Shown piece after piece: positions 17,117 to 24,140 of a stretch of DNA of 64,000 nt. The stretch is from an uncultured Lachnospiraceae bacterium (GTDB taxonomy: Bacteria; Bacillota; Clostridia; Lachnospirales; Lachnospiraceae). Where the stretch lies: assembly GCA_910584685.1 (NCBI GenBank), contig CAJUAO010000008.1:1-64000 (forward strand), given 5' to 3'. The notes under the pieces were generated by a model. The model worked only from the letters and a program-made list of their open reading frames with translations, searched no databases and had not been told where the DNA came from. How positions within the stretch are numbered: position 1 is the stretch's first letter; every line of letters begins with the position of its first letter. A program made the position numbers and the translations under genes.

Positions 17117-18766
17117 CTACCCCTTTATAAGACCTCTAGTTTTCATTATAAGAAAACCGATAAAACCTAAAGTTTCAAAAGTACGAAAAATCTTAGCAAT
17201 ATTATCAAAAATACTTAAATCAATGGTAATACTTTCATTTATTCCCCATTTTTCAAAAACAAATGGAATTTCAAACTTAGGCGTGACAGGCTCAGCATCA
17301 AAGACGGAAATAAGATTAAAGAGGTCATAAGGAATACAGAAAGGAAATTTACTTCCAAGCCCCGAAGTCTTAAAATCGTTAATATCCCATTTGACATTAC
17401 CAAGCTGAACAGCGACATTTTCCTTAACCACACTATCAACTTTGCTATCCGTTTTATCTTGTGCTTTCTGAATAGCGTCATCTATTGCCGTAGAAACATC
17501 AGTACCAAGATTATCAATAGTATTCCTTAAGCCTAATATCTCATGTGCTAAGTCATTAATAGATGTATCTATGGAATAGATAGGTACATCACTATCATTA
17601 TCACTGTCTATATCCTGCCCCCTGTTTTCAGAGCCGTTATAAAGGTCATCTATAGGGAGAGGCGCAACGACAGGCAATTTTTGACTGTCATCTATAGGAT
17701 AATCATTACTTACAGGCAAAGAAGAAAGACCTAATAATTCAATAACAGAATTACTAAAATAAAAGCCGTTACCATAGTAATATATATAAAAAAGGCCTCT
17801 TTGCCATAAAAAACCAGTAGTTTTATTATCTAAAATATTACCATTTCTATCATATTTATAGACTTTACCATATGGAGAAGAGCCTGAAAGATTTTTCCCA
17901 CTTAGCCAACACCAATTATAAGTAGTACCACAATGAGCATATAAGCCACCAGAAGTATATATTTCTATATTACCCGAGCCGTCTCTAGTGGTATCAATGA
18001 TAACGTAGGACAATCCCGAAGCAACGACCTCTTTAGACTTAATATCACCGTCACTACCAGCAGGAAAAGAAAATCCGCTAGATAAATCTAAAACGGTAGA
18101 ATATTGAGCATTACCTTTATATTCAACTTTTTCCCCACGTTCTAATGCCTGCTGCCTTTTTTGCATATACAAATTTATAGCACTAGACATTTCATTACTA
18201 AGACAATTAACAAATTCCTTATTACATGCTATAACATTATTTGATATACCAAACTTAACAATATCCTTAGAAGTCTGAACGGCATTACTCATAGTACAAT
18301 ACATATTAAAAGCTTCTCTTACATCTTTTTCACTGACATAATCATAATCAAACAGTTTAGTTATATAAGACAAAGCATTATTTTCGTCTATAGCACCAGT
18401 AGAGTTCATATCTCTTATAAAATCAAGATAAAATTCTTTTACGCCGTCTACATATGCATTATATAATTCCATTTCCTTATCAGTGACAGGAATACCCGAA
18501 TTAACTTTATCAACTATATCTTTAACCATTATATGAATATCATCAGCATTTAAAGTGTCTCCCTCTATAAAACCAGAAAGCATTTTAGCAACATCAGGAA
18601 CTATACCCGATTTTGTTATAGCCATACTTGAAACAAAAGACAAAAGGGCACCTATAAGAAAAGTTTCTTCTACACCAGTAACAGCCTTAGCTTCATTATA
18701 ATCATTTGCAACAACGCTAAAAGTTAGAAAAAGGACCATTAAAAGACATAAAATTTTTCTTTTCAA
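17117..18766 (-). CDS. pIII-like adsorption / minor coat protein
   Basis: About 549 residues from a TTG start placed after GGAGGTGTG. An upstream in-frame ATG at 18805 has no ribosome binding site. Signal peptide KRKILCLLMVLFLTFSVVAN. A long exported region follows with an Asn/Asp/Gly-rich middle (about 350-400), a coiled segment (LRNTIDNLGTDVSTAIDDAIQKAQDKTDSK region) and a C-terminal hydrophobic anchor (FETLGFIGFLIM) ending in Lys/Arg. Size, order and C-terminal anchor match the phage receptor-binding protein of filamentous phages. The receptor in a Gram-positive host is unknown. No direct pIII sequence match is claimed. Confidence 0.72.
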   Translation of the reverse strand: MKRKILCLLMVLFLTFSVVANDYNEAKAVTGVEETFLIGALLSFVSSMAITKSGIVPDVAKMLSGFIEGDTLNADDIHIMVKDIVDKVNSGIPVTDKEMELYNAYVDGVKEFYLDFIRDMNSTGAIDENNALSYITKLFDYDYVSEKDVREAFNMYCTMSNAVQTSKDIVKFGISNNVIACNKEFVNCLSNEMSSAINLYMQKRQQALERGEKVEYKGNAQYSTVLDLSSGFSFPAGSDGDIKSKEVVASGLSYVIIDTTRDGSGNIEIYTSGGLYAHCGTTYNWCWLSGKNLSGSSPYGKVYKYDRNGNILDNKTTGFLWQRGLFYIYYYGNGFYFSNSVIELLGLSSLPVSNDYPIDDSQKLPVVAPLPIDDLYNGSENRGQDIDSDNDSDVPIYSIDTSINDLAHEILGLRNTIDNLGTDVSTAIDDAIQKAQDKTDSKVDSVVKENVAVQLGNVKWDINDFKTSGLGSKFPFCIPYDLFNLISVFDAEPVTPKFEIPFVFEKWGINESITIDLSIFDNIAKIFRTFETLGFIGFLIMKTRGLIKG

Positions 18767-18829
18767 AAAACACACCTCCATTAAAGAAAAGAGAGGATAG
18801 AACAATTCTATCCCCTCAAAAGAAAGACG

Positions 18830-19111
18830 CTACTTACTAGCCAAAGACTTAAAAAGCGCTATGCCTTTTCTAAGAGCAAAAGGAGCAACCATAATGCCGA
18901 TAGCAATAGGCACTATAATAGCAACATACTTCATAAACTCAGATGAAGCACCATTCAATCCAGTGCTTAAAACCTCCGAAGCGTCAAAAGAAGTACTGCT
19001 TTCTCCCACAGCTAAAACAGGCAAAGACATTAAAGCAGTAGTTGCCGAAGTAGCCAACGCAGTAAGTGCAACTTTCTTGTTACGTACAAATTCCTTAAAG
19101 TTTCCCTTCAT
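18830..19111 (-). CDS. Major coat protein (pVIII-like)
   Basis: 93 residues: basic N-region (MKGNFKEFVRNKK), hydrophobic signal ending SLPVLA, a probable cleavage at A34, then an acidic amphipathic stretch (GESSTSFDASEVLS). A single transmembrane helix (KYVAIIVPIAIGIMVAPFAL) and a Lys-rich C-terminus (RKGIALFKSLASK) that would contact DNA follow. The mature form is about 59 residues, close to Ff pVIII (50). This layout is diagnostic for the filamentous major coat protein. Confidence 0.9.
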   Translation of the reverse strand: MKGNFKEFVRNKKVALTALATSATTALMSLPVLAVGESSTSFDASEVLSTGLNGASSEFMKYVAIIVPIAIGIMVAPFALRKGIALFKSLASK

Positions 19112-19157
19112 GTTAAAACCTCCGTTTAATTAATATTTATAACAACCTTTAAGGTTA

Positions 19158-19277
19158 TTACCTCACCAAAGACTTAAAAAGAGCAACAGCCTTTTTAATT
19201 ATAAAAACCGCTAAATCCATTCCAAACCACATACATGTACAGTATGGAATATAAGAAAAATATTCTGCCAACGTCAA
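19158..19277 (-). CDS. Tiny membrane virion protein, pIX-like (39 aa)
   Basis: TTG start after AGGGGG, overlapping the preceding gene's stop. Translation begins MTLAEYFSYIPYC and ends KKAVALFKSLVR. The end strongly resembles the C-terminus of the neighbouring major coat protein (RKGIALFKSLASK). Position just before the coat gene equals Ff gene IX. It could be a tip protein or a truncated coat paralogue. Confidence 0.6.
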   Translation of the reverse strand: MTLAEYFSYIPYCTCMWFGMDLAVFIIKKAVALFKSLVR

Positions 19278-19375
19278 AGTGCCAAAACCCCCTTTAACTT
19301 AAAAGCAACCATTGAGCCGATTATAACAACATGAAGCATGTTAGATATAATTAACTGTGATAATAAAGTTTCCAT
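19274..19375 (-). CDS. Tiny membrane virion protein, pVII-like (33 aa)
   Basis: ATG seven bases after GGAGGTGAG. The 33 residues are nearly one hydrophobic helix (IISNMLHVVIIGSMVAFKL), the size of Ff pVII (33). It lies between the candidate gene V and the pIX-like gene, as in Ff. Confidence 0.62.
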   Translation of the reverse strand: METLLSQLIISNMLHVVIIGSMVAFKLKGVLAL

Positions 19376-19388
19376 TGTCTCACCTCCC

Positions 19389-19697
19389 TTATTTTACAAA
19401 ATCAACCGACTTTATTATTACGTCACTACCTTTAGAAGTAAGCTTCACATCAATAGTAAAATCAGCAAGAGCAGGCAAGCCGACCTTTTCGCACTTTGCA
19501 AAAAATTCAGTAGGCATAGTAGCCTTTTGAGGAAAGTAACCAAGCGTACCGCTTTCGCTATCAACTGCTTTTTTAGAAACATCATCACAACCAATATAAA
19601 ACATCTTGCAACCAGTCAATGCTTCTGTCTCTCCTTCAGGTGTAAAATCATACGGCTTACCGCAGGCAAGCACTAAGAATTTTTCTTTTAATTGCAT
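19389..19697 (-). CDS. Candidate phage single-stranded DNA-binding protein (gV-like)
   Basis: 102 residues without signal or membrane segment, rich in beta-strand-type sequence with aromatic and lysine residues (KPYDFTPEGETEALTG, KMFYIGCDDV, FTIDVKLTSKG). Ff pV is 87 residues and lies at the same place, directly before VII and IX. No direct sequence motif proves DNA binding, so the call is synteny and size. Confidence 0.6.
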   Translation of the reverse strand: MQLKEKFLVLACGKPYDFTPEGETEALTGCKMFYIGCDDVSKKAVDSESGTLGYFPQKATMPTEFFAKCEKVGLPALADFTIDVKLTSKGSDVIIKSVDFVK

Positions 19698-19718
19698 TTT
19701 AAAACCTCCAATTTTTTT

Positions 19719-19838
19719 TTAATCTTTTTCAAAAAAATCATCACAAATTTTACGAATAAAAAAACGTAAAAAAAGAATTAATTGAAAAACTACAAAAGGG
19801 AAAAGATTAATAGCTAACTGTTTAAAGTCAATATCCAT
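19719..19838 (-). CDS. Small membrane protein at the start of the phage operon (39 aa)
   Basis: ATG eight bases after GGAGGG. MDIDFKQLAINLFPFV, a hydrophobic run, and a charged end (RKICDDFFEKD). One transmembrane helix. No Ff counterpart is obvious at this position. First gene of the leftward operon. Confidence 0.55.
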   Translation of the reverse strand: MDIDFKQLAINLFPFVVFQLILFLRFFIRKICDDFFEKD

Positions 19839-20139
19839 AAATACCCTCCAAACTTGACTATTTTCAAAATAAAAGTTATAATTAAAGCAAATATTAAATT
19901 GTCAAGGAACTACAAACACCCATATGTTTCTATGAGTGTAAGACGGTATTAAGATATGTGCAGCCATATCTATATTACATACAGTCAACGTCAGGACATA
20001 ATAAATATTTTAGGAACATAGGTACAGACAAAGTACATGTACCATTCACATTTATAAGTATACACTAAGTACATGCACTTTGCAAGTACTTTTTAAAAGT
20101 CTTTCAATTTAAAAAATTTTCTGACAATAGGAGGAGAAA
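19839..20139. promoter_or_regulatory. Divergent control region of the prophage with palindromic operators
   Basis: Separates the leftward virion operon from the rightward ribbon-helix-helix gene. GTACATGTAC (20033-20042) is a perfect palindrome. AAGTACATGCA and TGCAAGTACTT (20067-20091) form a 25-bp imperfect one with the same AAGTAC half-site. GGTAC/GTACC (about 20021-20043) encloses the first. Shared half-sites suggest binding by the adjacent dimeric repressor. A hairpin CCATATG/CATATC-type region lies near 19960. Confidence 0.55.
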
Positions 20140-20346
20140 ATGCCAAGTAAAAAACCTAGATTAATGACATATACAGAACAAGAAACAATAGATAAATTTG
20201 AAACAATATCTAAACAAGAAAATAGAAGTATGTCAAAGCAATTAGAATATATAATTAAAAAATATATTCAAGAGTATGAAAGCAAGAACGGTAGCATTAT
20301 AATACAAAACAATAGCCATTTTGGAGATATAAACATAAACAAATAA
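20140..20346 (+). CDS. Arc/MetJ-type ribbon-helix-helix regulator of the prophage
   Basis: 68 residues: RLMTYTEQETIDKFETISKQENRSMSKQLEYIIKKYI has the short beta strand, two helices and the SMSKQLE turn of ribbon-helix-helix DNA-binding proteins. The tail ends HFGDININK. GGAGGA precedes the ATG. It probably represses the leftward operon through the AAGTAC palindromes just upstream. A 34-base piece of its 3' end recurs at 21994-22027. Confidence 0.72.
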   Translation: MPSKKPRLMTYTEQETIDKFETISKQENRSMSKQLEYIIKKYIQEYESKNGSIIIQNNSHFGDININK

Positions 20347-20360
20347 CGGAGTATTAAAAA

Positions 20361-20900
20361 ATGAGAGAAACAGAAACACAAAAAAATTGGAATAATTTTT
20401 ATAAAAACCCACATCCACCTAAACAACACAATTTTTTCATACTTAAATTAATGATACTTTTAACAATAGCAGGAGCAATAATTTTTTACAGATATAGCAT
20501 GAAAGAAAAAGGAATATCAAACAGCATATCTATAAACGCAAATGGAATAGTTATAGAAGAACATGGAATATCAAACCAAAACGGAGTAGATATGAACATT
20601 TCATTAAATGAAATTGAAAAAATATTAGAGAATATAACAAAAAAAGAAGATGACGAATTATACAAGGATATTAGAACAATAGAAAACTTAAATTTAAGCA
20701 ATCATTATAACGAATTAAAAAAATCAATAATACAAAAAATTAAATATTGGATTAAATACAAAGAAACAAAAACAAGAGATGATTTTGACCTCTACAACAA
20801 TATAAACTATATACAAGAACTAGCAAAAGCATTTGATAAAGCAAGTGTAGAATACAACTTCACAGAAACAGGAATAGAATATAAATATTATCTAAAATGA
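20361..20900 (+). CDS. Prophage accessory membrane protein, unknown function
   Basis: 179 residues. A basic, Asn-rich N-terminus, one transmembrane helix (FILKLMILLTIAGAIIFY, about 25-43), then an external or internal polar domain rich in Ile, Asn, Glu and Lys. Codon use is very AT-rich. It lies 15 bases after the ribbon-helix-helix gene and is the last gene before attR, a place where temperate phages carry conversion or exclusion genes. I do not recognise a family. The corresponding place in the neighbouring remnant holds a NERD gene. Confidence 0.6.
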   Translation: MRETETQKNWNNFYKNPHPPKQHNFFILKLMILLTIAGAIIFYRYSMKEKGISNSISINANGIVIEEHGISNQNGVDMNISLNEIEKILENITKKEDDELYKDIRTIENLNLSNHYNELKKSIIQKIKYWIKYKETKTRDDFDLYNNINYIQELAKAFDKASVEYNFTETGIEYKYYLK

Positions 20901-20907
20901 CAAAGTT

Positions 20908-20955
20908 ACTTTTAATCAAGTTGTCGGGGGTTCGAATCCCCCGTGTCTCATTAGA
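20908..20955. repeat. attR: right 48-bp direct repeat
   Basis: Identical to the 3' part of tRNA-Lys plus TTAGA (13481-13528). The following sequence (GGGAAAATGGC) resembles what follows the third copy near 21866. Confidence 0.93.
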
Positions 20956-21021
20956 GGGAAAATGGCGGAAAGTACTTTAAATTAAAGGCTTTACGCTGTT
21001 TTTTTTGTTTGGGAAGGTATG

Positions 21022-21279
21022 CTAAAGTTTTTGATTTTTTCTGTCGTAAAAGTGTCGTAATTCTCTTGAAAATAACACTCGATAATCTCCAACTCTTAGT
21101 CTATAATACGTTTTATAACCAACTAATTTTCTAATGTCTCCGGCTGGAAGTTTTTCTATTGCCTGTTTAACTTTTTTCTTGGTCTGCTTGTCAAGCTGGT
21201 TAATATGTTTTATAGCTTTTCTGGAATACTCTATCTCCACAACTCCAAAATCCTTTCTCCCTTTCAGGGTATTGTACAT
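21022..21279 (-). pseudogene. RelE/ParE-like toxin, C-terminally damaged
   Basis: VEIEYSRKAIKHINQLDKQTKKKVKQAIEKLPAGDIRKLVGYKTYYRLRVGDYRVLF matches the RelE/ParE fold up to the YRVLF strand. The remainder (SRELRHFYDRKNQKL) does not match the usual final strand (ILVIDVGHR type), which points to a frameshift or replaced end. A probable GTG start lies inside the frame (VVEIEY). Its upstream neighbour on the same strand is a broken XRE gene, so the pair is probably inactive. Confidence 0.65.
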
Positions 21280-21335
21280 TATTTCTTTTAGACAATCATA
21301 TTATAATCTAATATTAGAATAATGCCGATGACTTT

Positions 21336-21564
21336 CTAATAATATTTTATAATTTCTTCATCTGTTGGCACAACTTCAATAATATCACAGGGTTGTAACT
21401 TGCACATAATACATATTTTTATTTGGTGTTTCCAAAGTAATACTTTTTCCTGCCTTTATATTTTGCGTGGTCTGTGCAGGTAACAACCTTTCTTTTTGTA
21501 TGCGTGTTTGATTATATCCGTGTTTCTTTAATTCCTCAAAAACATCTATTTTATATCTAAACAA
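21336..21564 (-). pseudogene. Small XRE-family (Cro/C1) regulator, frameshifted
   Basis: Starting from TTG 21564 behind AAAGGAG, the frame reads FRYKIDVFEELKKHGYNQTRIQKERLL, a typical compact HTH regulator start, then ends early after NMYYVQVTTL. The expected C-terminus (MCKLQPCDIIEVVPTDEEIIKYY) is present in another frame down to the stop at 21336. One or more frameshifts lie between, in the NKN region. Confidence 0.7.
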
Positions 21565-21723
21565 TATAAATGCTCCTTTCTTGTTCTTATATAGAATAAC
21601 ACCCGGTAAAGAAAAAGTTAATTTAAAAATTTTTTAATTTTTGAATAAAAGCATTGATATTATTCAAATATCAGCAAAGAAATAAAGCAATTACAAATTG
21701 ATAGCATCTTCTGTGGGCATAAA

Positions 21724-21782
21724 GTCGAAACGGTTAGCAATGACCGTCAGCCGAGGGATAGTCTCCCGGCTCTGATGATGAC
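21724..21782 (+). ncRNA. Type II hammerhead ribozyme
   Basis: All conserved core elements appear in order. GAA (21727-21729) precedes stem III ACGGT/ACCGT (21730-21734 with 21743-21747), then cleavage-site C (21748). Stem I is AGCC...GGCT with an extension GGGA/TCCC (21749-21771), then CTGATGA (21772-21778). Stem II is the open helix: GTC (21724-21726) with GAC (21780-21782), leaving T21779 unpaired. This order, with stem II open, is the type II permutation common in bacteria. Stem II is short and is the weak point. It lies about 50 bases upstream of the third att-like copy. Confidence 0.75.
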
Positions 21783-21828
21783 AGGATATACAAAGTGTAT
21801 GTATTAGACTGGGAGTAAGAATTAAAAT

Positions 21829-21866
21829 AGTTGTCGGGGGTTCGAATCCCCTTCGTGTCTCATTAA
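21829..21866. repeat. Third att-like copy (degenerate)
   Basis: AGTTGTCGGGGGTTCGAATC followed by a variant CCCTTCGTGTCTCATTA. It matches the tRNA-Lys 3' end but has an inserted base or bases in the T-stem region, so it could not form part of a working tRNA. The same AAAGGGAAATGGC-type flank follows as at attR. Confidence 0.8.
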
Positions 21867-22060
21867 AGGGAAATGGCAGCTTTGGTTACATCATATTTTT
21901 CAGCGTAATAAGTGATAGACGATACTTTAAATCTTGTGTTATACTTGTTATGCATAAATTGCCAATGAACACAAAAAATTTGTATGGCCAGATACAATAG
22001 CCATTTTGGTGATATAAACATAAACAAGCAATAAAGAATTAGAATGAGAGATAATTCATA

Positions 22061-22810
22061 ATGATTAATTACATAATTATATCCGTAATACAGATATTTG
22101 ACACAATATCAATGATAATGCCTATATATTTTGTACTTGCTACTTTTTGCATAGTAGTATACGCATATCAATTAGCAGCATATTTGAATACTGTATATTA
22201 CAAAGAAAAGAAAATGTCATTTAGAAAATTGCTAAAAGACAAGGGCTGCAGAGGTGAATATAGAACATCACAGCAGTTTGAAAAGTTAATACCTAATGCA
22301 AAAATGATATTTAATGCATACATCAGCAAAAATGAAACAGAAACAACAGAAATAGACATTATAGTTATATCAAAATACGGAATATATGTGGTGGAAAATA
22401 AAAATTATAAAGGTTGGATATTTGGAGATGAAAAATCGCAAAAATGGTGTCAGCATCTTAGTAAAAAGAAAAAGTTTTTCTTTTACAATCCAATAAAGCA
22501 AAACAATACACATATTGAAAGCTTGAGAGCATTGCTTAAGGAAAACAACTTAGAAAAAGAAATTCGTTCGTATGTTTGCTTTAATGGCAACGCAGTATTT
22601 AAAAAGATGAACGTATCATCTCCAAATATTGTAGTTACAAAATCCGCAGACCTTTATAAACATATTGATAAAAGCGTTGAATACATAACAAGTGAAGAAG
22701 TCCATAAGATTTATACATTGTTAAAGCCATACACTAAAGTTTCGGAAGATAAAAAGCGACAGCATATAGACAGCATAAAAAGTAAATATAAAAACGAGCA
22801 AAATTTTTAA
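22061..22810 (+). CDS. NERD-domain nuclease-like membrane protein
   Basis: 249 residues: an N-terminal transmembrane helix (about 18-42), then a NERD domain (70-190) with the PD-(D/E)XK-type residues in GCRGEYRTSQQFEKL (E), TTEIDIIVISKYGIYVVENKNYKGWI (D, E and K). The domain is linked to DNA processing and to some defence islands. It begins ten bases after a remnant of the prophage accessory-gene start, so it seems to occupy the same slot as the 179-residue gene of the intact prophage. Probably membrane tethered with the nuclease domain in the cytoplasm. Confidence 0.82.
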   Translation: MINYIIISVIQIFDTISMIMPIYFVLATFCIVVYAYQLAAYLNTVYYKEKKMSFRKLLKDKGCRGEYRTSQQFEKLIPNAKMIFNAYISKNETETTEIDIIVISKYGIYVVENKNYKGWIFGDEKSQKWCQHLSKKKKFFFYNPIKQNNTHIESLRALLKENNLEKEIRSYVCFNGNAVFKKMNVSSPNIVVTKSADLYKHIDKSVEYITSEEVHKIYTLLKPYTKVSEDKKRQHIDSIKSKYKNEQNF

Positions 22811-22914
22811 ATGTAAGAGGTAAAAAATACTGACCTATGAGAACATAAAAAGTCAGGAATAAAAAATATTAATGCAATATAATACAAATACAGTACAGAA
22901 AGGAGAAGCACAGA

Positions 22915-23787
22915 ATGGACTGGGTTACAGGATTACAGAATGCGCTTAATTATATGGAAAAAAATATGGACGGAGAGCTGGATTATGAAAAAATTGCGGC
23001 GCATGCTGCCTGCTCAGGGTATTATTTTCAGAGGATATTTGGAATACTTTGCGGAATTTCCCTTGGAGAATATATTAGAAACAGAAGGCTTACTCTTGCC
23101 GGCAGTGAGCTTTCAAAAGCAGGAGCTAAGGTGATTGACGTGGCAATAAAGTATGGCTATGAAAGTCCGGAAAGCTTTACCAGAGCATTTGTAAAGTTTC
23201 ATGGTATCACACCATCTGAGGCAAAAAAGAGTGGAAGCAGGTTAAAGTCCTACTCTCCCCTTTCAGTGCAGATTATATTAAAGGGAGGTCATACAATGGA
23301 CTATAAAATTATTGAAAAGCAATCATTTAAGGTGGTTGAAAAGGTAGAGAAACATAAAATTTCAGATTCACAAAACCAAAATACAATTCCTGAATTTTGG
23401 AGCAGGGCGCATAAGGAGGGAATTGTTGCAACGCTTCTTAATCTTACCTCCGACAGAAGCAATATATTTGGTATTTGCTATGGAGGAGAGCTGACAGATG
23501 AGAAGACCTTTGATTACGCTATAGGCGTCAAATATGACGGAAGTAAAGATGTGCCGGAGGGATATCAGATAAATGAGATTCCTGCAAGAACATGGGCAGT
23601 ATTTAAGGTGCGTGGAGCTATGCCTGATGCAATTCAGAAATTATGGCATGATATTTGCGCAGAGTTTTTTCCTGCGTCTGAGTATCAGCCAACATATGAA
23701 ATGGATATTGAAGCGTATCCTGCAGGCGATATGACATCAGCAGATTACACCAGTGAAATATGGGTACCGGTAATAAGGAAGCAGTAA
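22915..23787 (+). CDS. AraC-type regulator with C-terminal GyrI-like domain (copy 1)
   Basis: 290 residues. Residues 8-105 hold the two AraC helix-turn-helix motifs (YEKIAAHAACSGYYFQRIFGILCGISLGEYIRNRRLTLAG and VIDVAIKYGYESPESFTRAFVKFHGITPSEAK). A GyrI/Rob-like small-molecule-binding domain begins at MDYKIIEKQSFKVVEKVEKHKI. Such proteins respond to hydrophobic drugs or cations and activate efflux or stress genes. The same architecture is at 56806. No clear target gene is adjacent, mntP being under its own riboswitch. Confidence 0.88.
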   Translation: MDWVTGLQNALNYMEKNMDGELDYEKIAAHAACSGYYFQRIFGILCGISLGEYIRNRRLTLAGSELSKAGAKVIDVAIKYGYESPESFTRAFVKFHGITPSEAKKSGSRLKSYSPLSVQIILKGGHTMDYKIIEKQSFKVVEKVEKHKISDSQNQNTIPEFWSRAHKEGIVATLLNLTSDRSNIFGICYGGELTDEKTFDYAIGVKYDGSKDVPEGYQINEIPARTWAVFKVRGAMPDAIQKLWHDICAEFFPASEYQPTYEMDIEAYPAGDMTSADYTSEIWVPVIRKQ

Positions 23788-23807
23788 CTTAACAAAAATA
23801 TTTACAG

Positions 23808-23932
23808 CGGAAATATAGATGGAAATATATTCATAGATGGAAATACATTTATAAATGGAAATACTTTCATAAATGTAAATGCTTTCTAATGTAAATATTT
23901 TTCCAATGTAAATACTTTTTAATAAATACTTT
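23808..23932. repeat. Degenerate tandem repeat, about 18-bp unit, seven copies
   Basis: Units of the type AAATAC(A/T)TTCATA(A/G)ATGG repeat head to tail and degrade toward the right. No coding function. Lies between the AraC-GyrI gene and the Mn riboswitch. Confidence 0.7.
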
Positions 23933-23998
23933 TTGGAGAAAATACTTGATAAATTTTCTCAATATTGATATACTAAAAAAACAAATTAACAATATATT

Positions 23999-24140
23999 CC
24001 ACAAGGGAGTAGTCGGCAGAGGGCTGTAAAATATTTGAAAACATTATTGCGCAGCCGGCTGTGGTTCTATCGACATAATGGTATATAGATATATATAATA
24101 TTTATATACCCGGTATTACTTTAAATGATGAGACTTATGG
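23999..24140 (+). promoter_or_regulatory. yybP-ykoY manganese riboswitch of mntP
   Basis: Starts with P1 strand CCACAAG, then GGGAGTAG and TCGGC as in the conserved AGGGGAGUAGC element. TCGACATA stands for the conserved L3 segment, and GAGACTTATGG closes P1 (CCACAAG with CTTATGG, one mismatch). The gene downstream is the family's usual target, mntP. The closing strand is also the 5' half of the terminator stem at 24132, so the two structures exclude each other. That gives ON-switch behaviour: Mn stabilises P1 and lets transcription continue. Confidence 0.78.

Larger units (their letters stand above)
13481..20955. mobile_element. Inovirus-type filamentous prophage in tRNA-Lys
   Basis: A 7.5-kb element bounded by a perfect 48-bp direct repeat. 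Minus-strand genes run from right to left: small membrane protein, candidate ssDNA-binding protein, two tiny membrane proteins, signal-peptide major coat protein, large pIII-like protein, pVI-like protein, Zot/pI ATPase, Rep_trans initiator and tyrosine integrase. This is the Ff order V-VII-IX-VIII-III-VI-I with rep moved to the end. A ribbon-helix-helix gene and one accessory gene read rightward. There is no secretin, as expected in a host with a single membrane. All cores look intact. Whether it is active is not visible. Confidence 0.88.
20956..22051. mobile_element. Decayed tandem element(s) behind the inovirus
   Basis: Contains a truncated RelE-like gene, a frameshifted XRE gene, a hammerhead ribozyme, an att-like copy and a 34-base ribbon-helix-helix tail. 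After that tail ATGAGAGA recurs at 22044-22051 with the spacing seen at 20361 in the intact prophage. It reads as the leftovers of earlier integrations at the same tRNA. The right limit is unknown, as no further att copy is visible to the right. Confidence 0.65.

Noticed and set aside
13481..20955. Prophage considered as an ICE or plasmid-type integrative element because of Rep_trans and integrase
   Set aside because: The signal-peptide coat protein, Zot ATPase and Ff-like small gene order identify a filamentous phage. No relaxase or conjugation gene is present.
21661..21830. Remnant region considered as a c-di-GMP or fluoride riboswitch
   Set aside because: Key motifs of those aptamers are missing, whereas every hammerhead core base is present.
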